A DNA stretch of 8,906 nucleotides, from the NCBI GenBank assembly GCA_016927095.1, contig JAFGNI010000438.1, positions 1 to 8,906 on the forward strand, in the 5' to 3' direction. Positions 7,791-8,906 of this stretch are shown piece after piece. Every line of letters begins with the position of its first letter. The first letter of the stretch is position 1. The translations under genes were made by a program, and so were the position numbers. This DNA is from Anaerolineae bacterium. GTDB taxonomy: Bacteria; Chloroflexota; Anaerolineae; B4-G1; SLSP01. The notes below the pieces were generated by a model. It saw nothing but the letters and a program-made list of their open reading frames with translations. It had not been told where the DNA came from and made no database searches.

Positions 7791-8753
7791 CTACGCGGCG
7801 CGAAGGGTCGCGGTAGCCTCATCCTCGCCAAAGGCATCCGCATAACGCGCCACAAATTCCGGTATCGTGTAACGATGTGCTTGCGGCCCCTTCGTCTCCA
7901 ACACATAGGCCGCTGCGACACTCCCGATCCGTCCACAGGCAGCCAAAGGCAGGCCCAGGGCCAGCCCCTTGATCAATCCTGACCGGAAAGCATCACCGAC
8001 GCCGGTCGGATCCAGGATCACCTTGACCGGCGCAACAGGCACGGCAATCTCCTCATCATCAGCCCAGATCCGCGCGCCCTTCTCACCTAGGGTGACCACC
8101 ACAGCCCGCGTGACCGCTTTGCGGATATCCGCATCAGTCATCTCAGTACAGTCCTTCAACAGCTCGTACTCATAGTCATTGACCACCAGGATGTCGGCGC
8201 CGATCACGCCATTGGACAGACACACCGGCTCGGCGCGCACCACCTGCTGGCTGGGATCGTAGATGTAGGGAATACCCAGCTCCTTGCACTCCCAAGCATA
8301 GCGGTCCATCGCGTCGGGATCGTTAGGCGAGATGATCGTGAGATCCACGGGACCGGTCAGATCCCGGAACGAAAGGTCTCGGGCATACGCCATCGCGCCG
8401 GTATAGAAGCTGGCAATCTGGTTGAGATGTTGGTCAGTGGTCGCAAAGAACGACGCGGTAAAGACATCGGGGACGATCTTGATCGCCGATGTGTCGACGC
8501 CATTCGCCTCCAGCCAGAGACGGTAGCTCTCGAAGTCCTGACCAGCCGTACCCATAATCCGTGGACGCTCGCCGAGAAGGGCCAGGCTGTAGGCGATATT
8601 CGGCGCACAGCCGCCCCGCTGCTTAACCATCTCATCGACGAGGAAGCTCAAACTCAGCTTCTGCAGGCGATCCGGTTTCACATGCTGAAGAAAATCCCCC
8701 GGGAAATGCATCAGATAGTCAAACGCGATGGAACCTGTCACCACGATGTTCAT
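7791..8753 (-). CDS. adoK: Adenosine kinase (PfkB/ribokinase family)
   Basis: This enzyme phosphorylates adenosine to AMP with ATP in the cytoplasm. The 320 residues match the family length. VTGSIAFDYLMHFPG (5-19), SLSFLVDEMVKQRGG (34-48), QIASFYTGAMAYAR (112-125), NDPDAM (144-149), DPSQQ (166-170) and NDYEYELL (192-199) closely resemble, from memory, the Mycobacterium tuberculosis adenosine kinase rather than ribokinase or fructokinase. DPTGVGDAF (248-256... with D254 as catalytic base) is the second PfkB signature and anion hole; GGCAPNIAYSLALLG (47-61) is the first. The start at 8753 has AAGGAGG five bases upstream and directly abuts the stop codon of the preceding glycosyltransferase gene, suggesting translational coupling. 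Its neighbour ahcY produces its substrate, which independently supports the assignment over other PfkB sugar or nucleoside kinases. Confidence 0.92.
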   Translation of the reverse strand: MNIVVTGSIAFDYLMHFPGDFLQHVKPDRLQKLSLSFLVDEMVKQRGGCAPNIAYSLALLGERPRIMGTAGQDFESYRLWLEANGVDTSAIKIVPDVFTASFFATTDQHLNQIASFYTGAMAYARDLSFRDLTGPVDLTIISPNDPDAMDRYAWECKELGIPYIYDPSQQVVRAEPVCLSNGVIGADILVVNDYEYELLKDCTEMTDADIRKAVTRAVVVTLGEKGARIWADDEEIAVPVAPVKVILDPTGVGDAFRSGLIKGLALGLPLAACGRIGSVAAAYVLETKGPQAHRYTIPEFVARYADAFGEDEATATLRAA

Positions 8754-8906
8754 TCAAACCTCCTTAGCGGCACGATGTGGCCCCGCTATCACCTGGCTCA
8801 TCGGGACAAATCGGTCTCGCAGGATCACGCGCAGCGCATCCAGACCGTCCCACGCGCGGATTTTCTTACCTTCCTCAATGGTACGAGGAGCATAGTGGAT
8901 AGGCAC
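8754..8906 (-). CDS. C-terminal end of a family 2 (dolichol-phosphate mannosyltransferase-like) glycosyltransferase, partial
   Basis: Reading the minus strand from the right edge gives 50 residues then TGA. They start VPIHYAPRTIEEGKKI and continue RAWDGLDALRVILRDRF. The pattern PIxYxxRxxxEGKKIxxxDGxxAL followed by RF is the typical C-terminal end of GT2 polyprenyl-phosphate sugar transferases and related glycan transferases. The catalytic part lies outside the window, so sugar and acceptor cannot be judged. The last 13 or so residues extend past the usual end. The TGA (8754-8756) touches the adoK ATG with no gap. Membership of the same operon is likely from spacing and strand, although the role is unrelated to SAH recycling as far as can be seen. 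Confidence 0.75.
   Translation of the reverse strand: MPIHYAPRTIEEGKKIRAWDGLDALRVILRDRFVPMSQVIAGPHRAAKEV
8759..8765 (-). promoter_or_regulatory. Ribosome binding site of adoK inside the preceding gene
   Basis: The minus strand reads AAGGAGG, a near-perfect Shine-Dalgarno, five bases before the ATG at 8753. It lies within the last codons of the upstream glycosyltransferase reading frame. Confidence 0.8.

Overview
The window is GC-rich and tightly packed, and looks like part of a bacterial chromosome. Three protein types found together point to Chloroflexota (Caldilinea/Anaerolinea-like), although this is inference: a GT-C glycosyltransferase with a C-terminal beta-type domain, a large P-loop ATPase-TPR protein, and a short archaeal/Thermotoga-type S-adenosylhomocysteine hydrolase beside an actinobacterial-type adenosine kinase. 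I saw no rRNA, tRNA, CRISPR array, insertion sequence or phage gene. No gene-free stretch exceeds about 95 bases.

Layout from left to right. (1) Positions 1-1010, minus strand: the N-terminal three quarters of a hydantoinase/dihydropyrimidinase-like amidohydrolase, cut by the window edge. (2) Positions 1011-1102: a short AT-rich divergent promoter region with a 28-bp imperfect palindrome. (3) Positions 1103-3364, plus strand: a polytopic GT-C/GT39-type glycosyltransferase with a C-terminal extracytoplasmic domain. (4) Positions 3361-8906, minus strand: a four-gene run. In transcription order it holds the 3' end of a family 2 glycosyltransferase (8906-8754), adenosine kinase (8753-7791), S-adenosylhomocysteine hydrolase (7703-6444) and a 1017-residue STAND-like ATPase with C-terminal TPRs (6414-3361). 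Genes (3) and (4) converge, and their stop codons overlap by four bases.

The clearest functional unit is adoK-ahcY. AhcY splits S-adenosylhomocysteine, the by-product of SAM-dependent methylation, into homocysteine and adenosine. Adenosine kinase traps the adenosine as AMP, which pulls the reversible AhcY reaction forward. The ATPase-TPR gene starts 29 bases after ahcY with a good ribosome binding site, so it is probably co-transcribed, but its role is unknown. It is the best candidate here for something undescribed, although no toxin or effector domain is visible and I do not claim a defence system.

Two unrelated proteins carry young in-frame tandem repeats: a 21-bp unit in the glycosyltransferase and an exact 18-bp duplication in the ATPase. 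Both look like replication-slippage products in tolerant loops.
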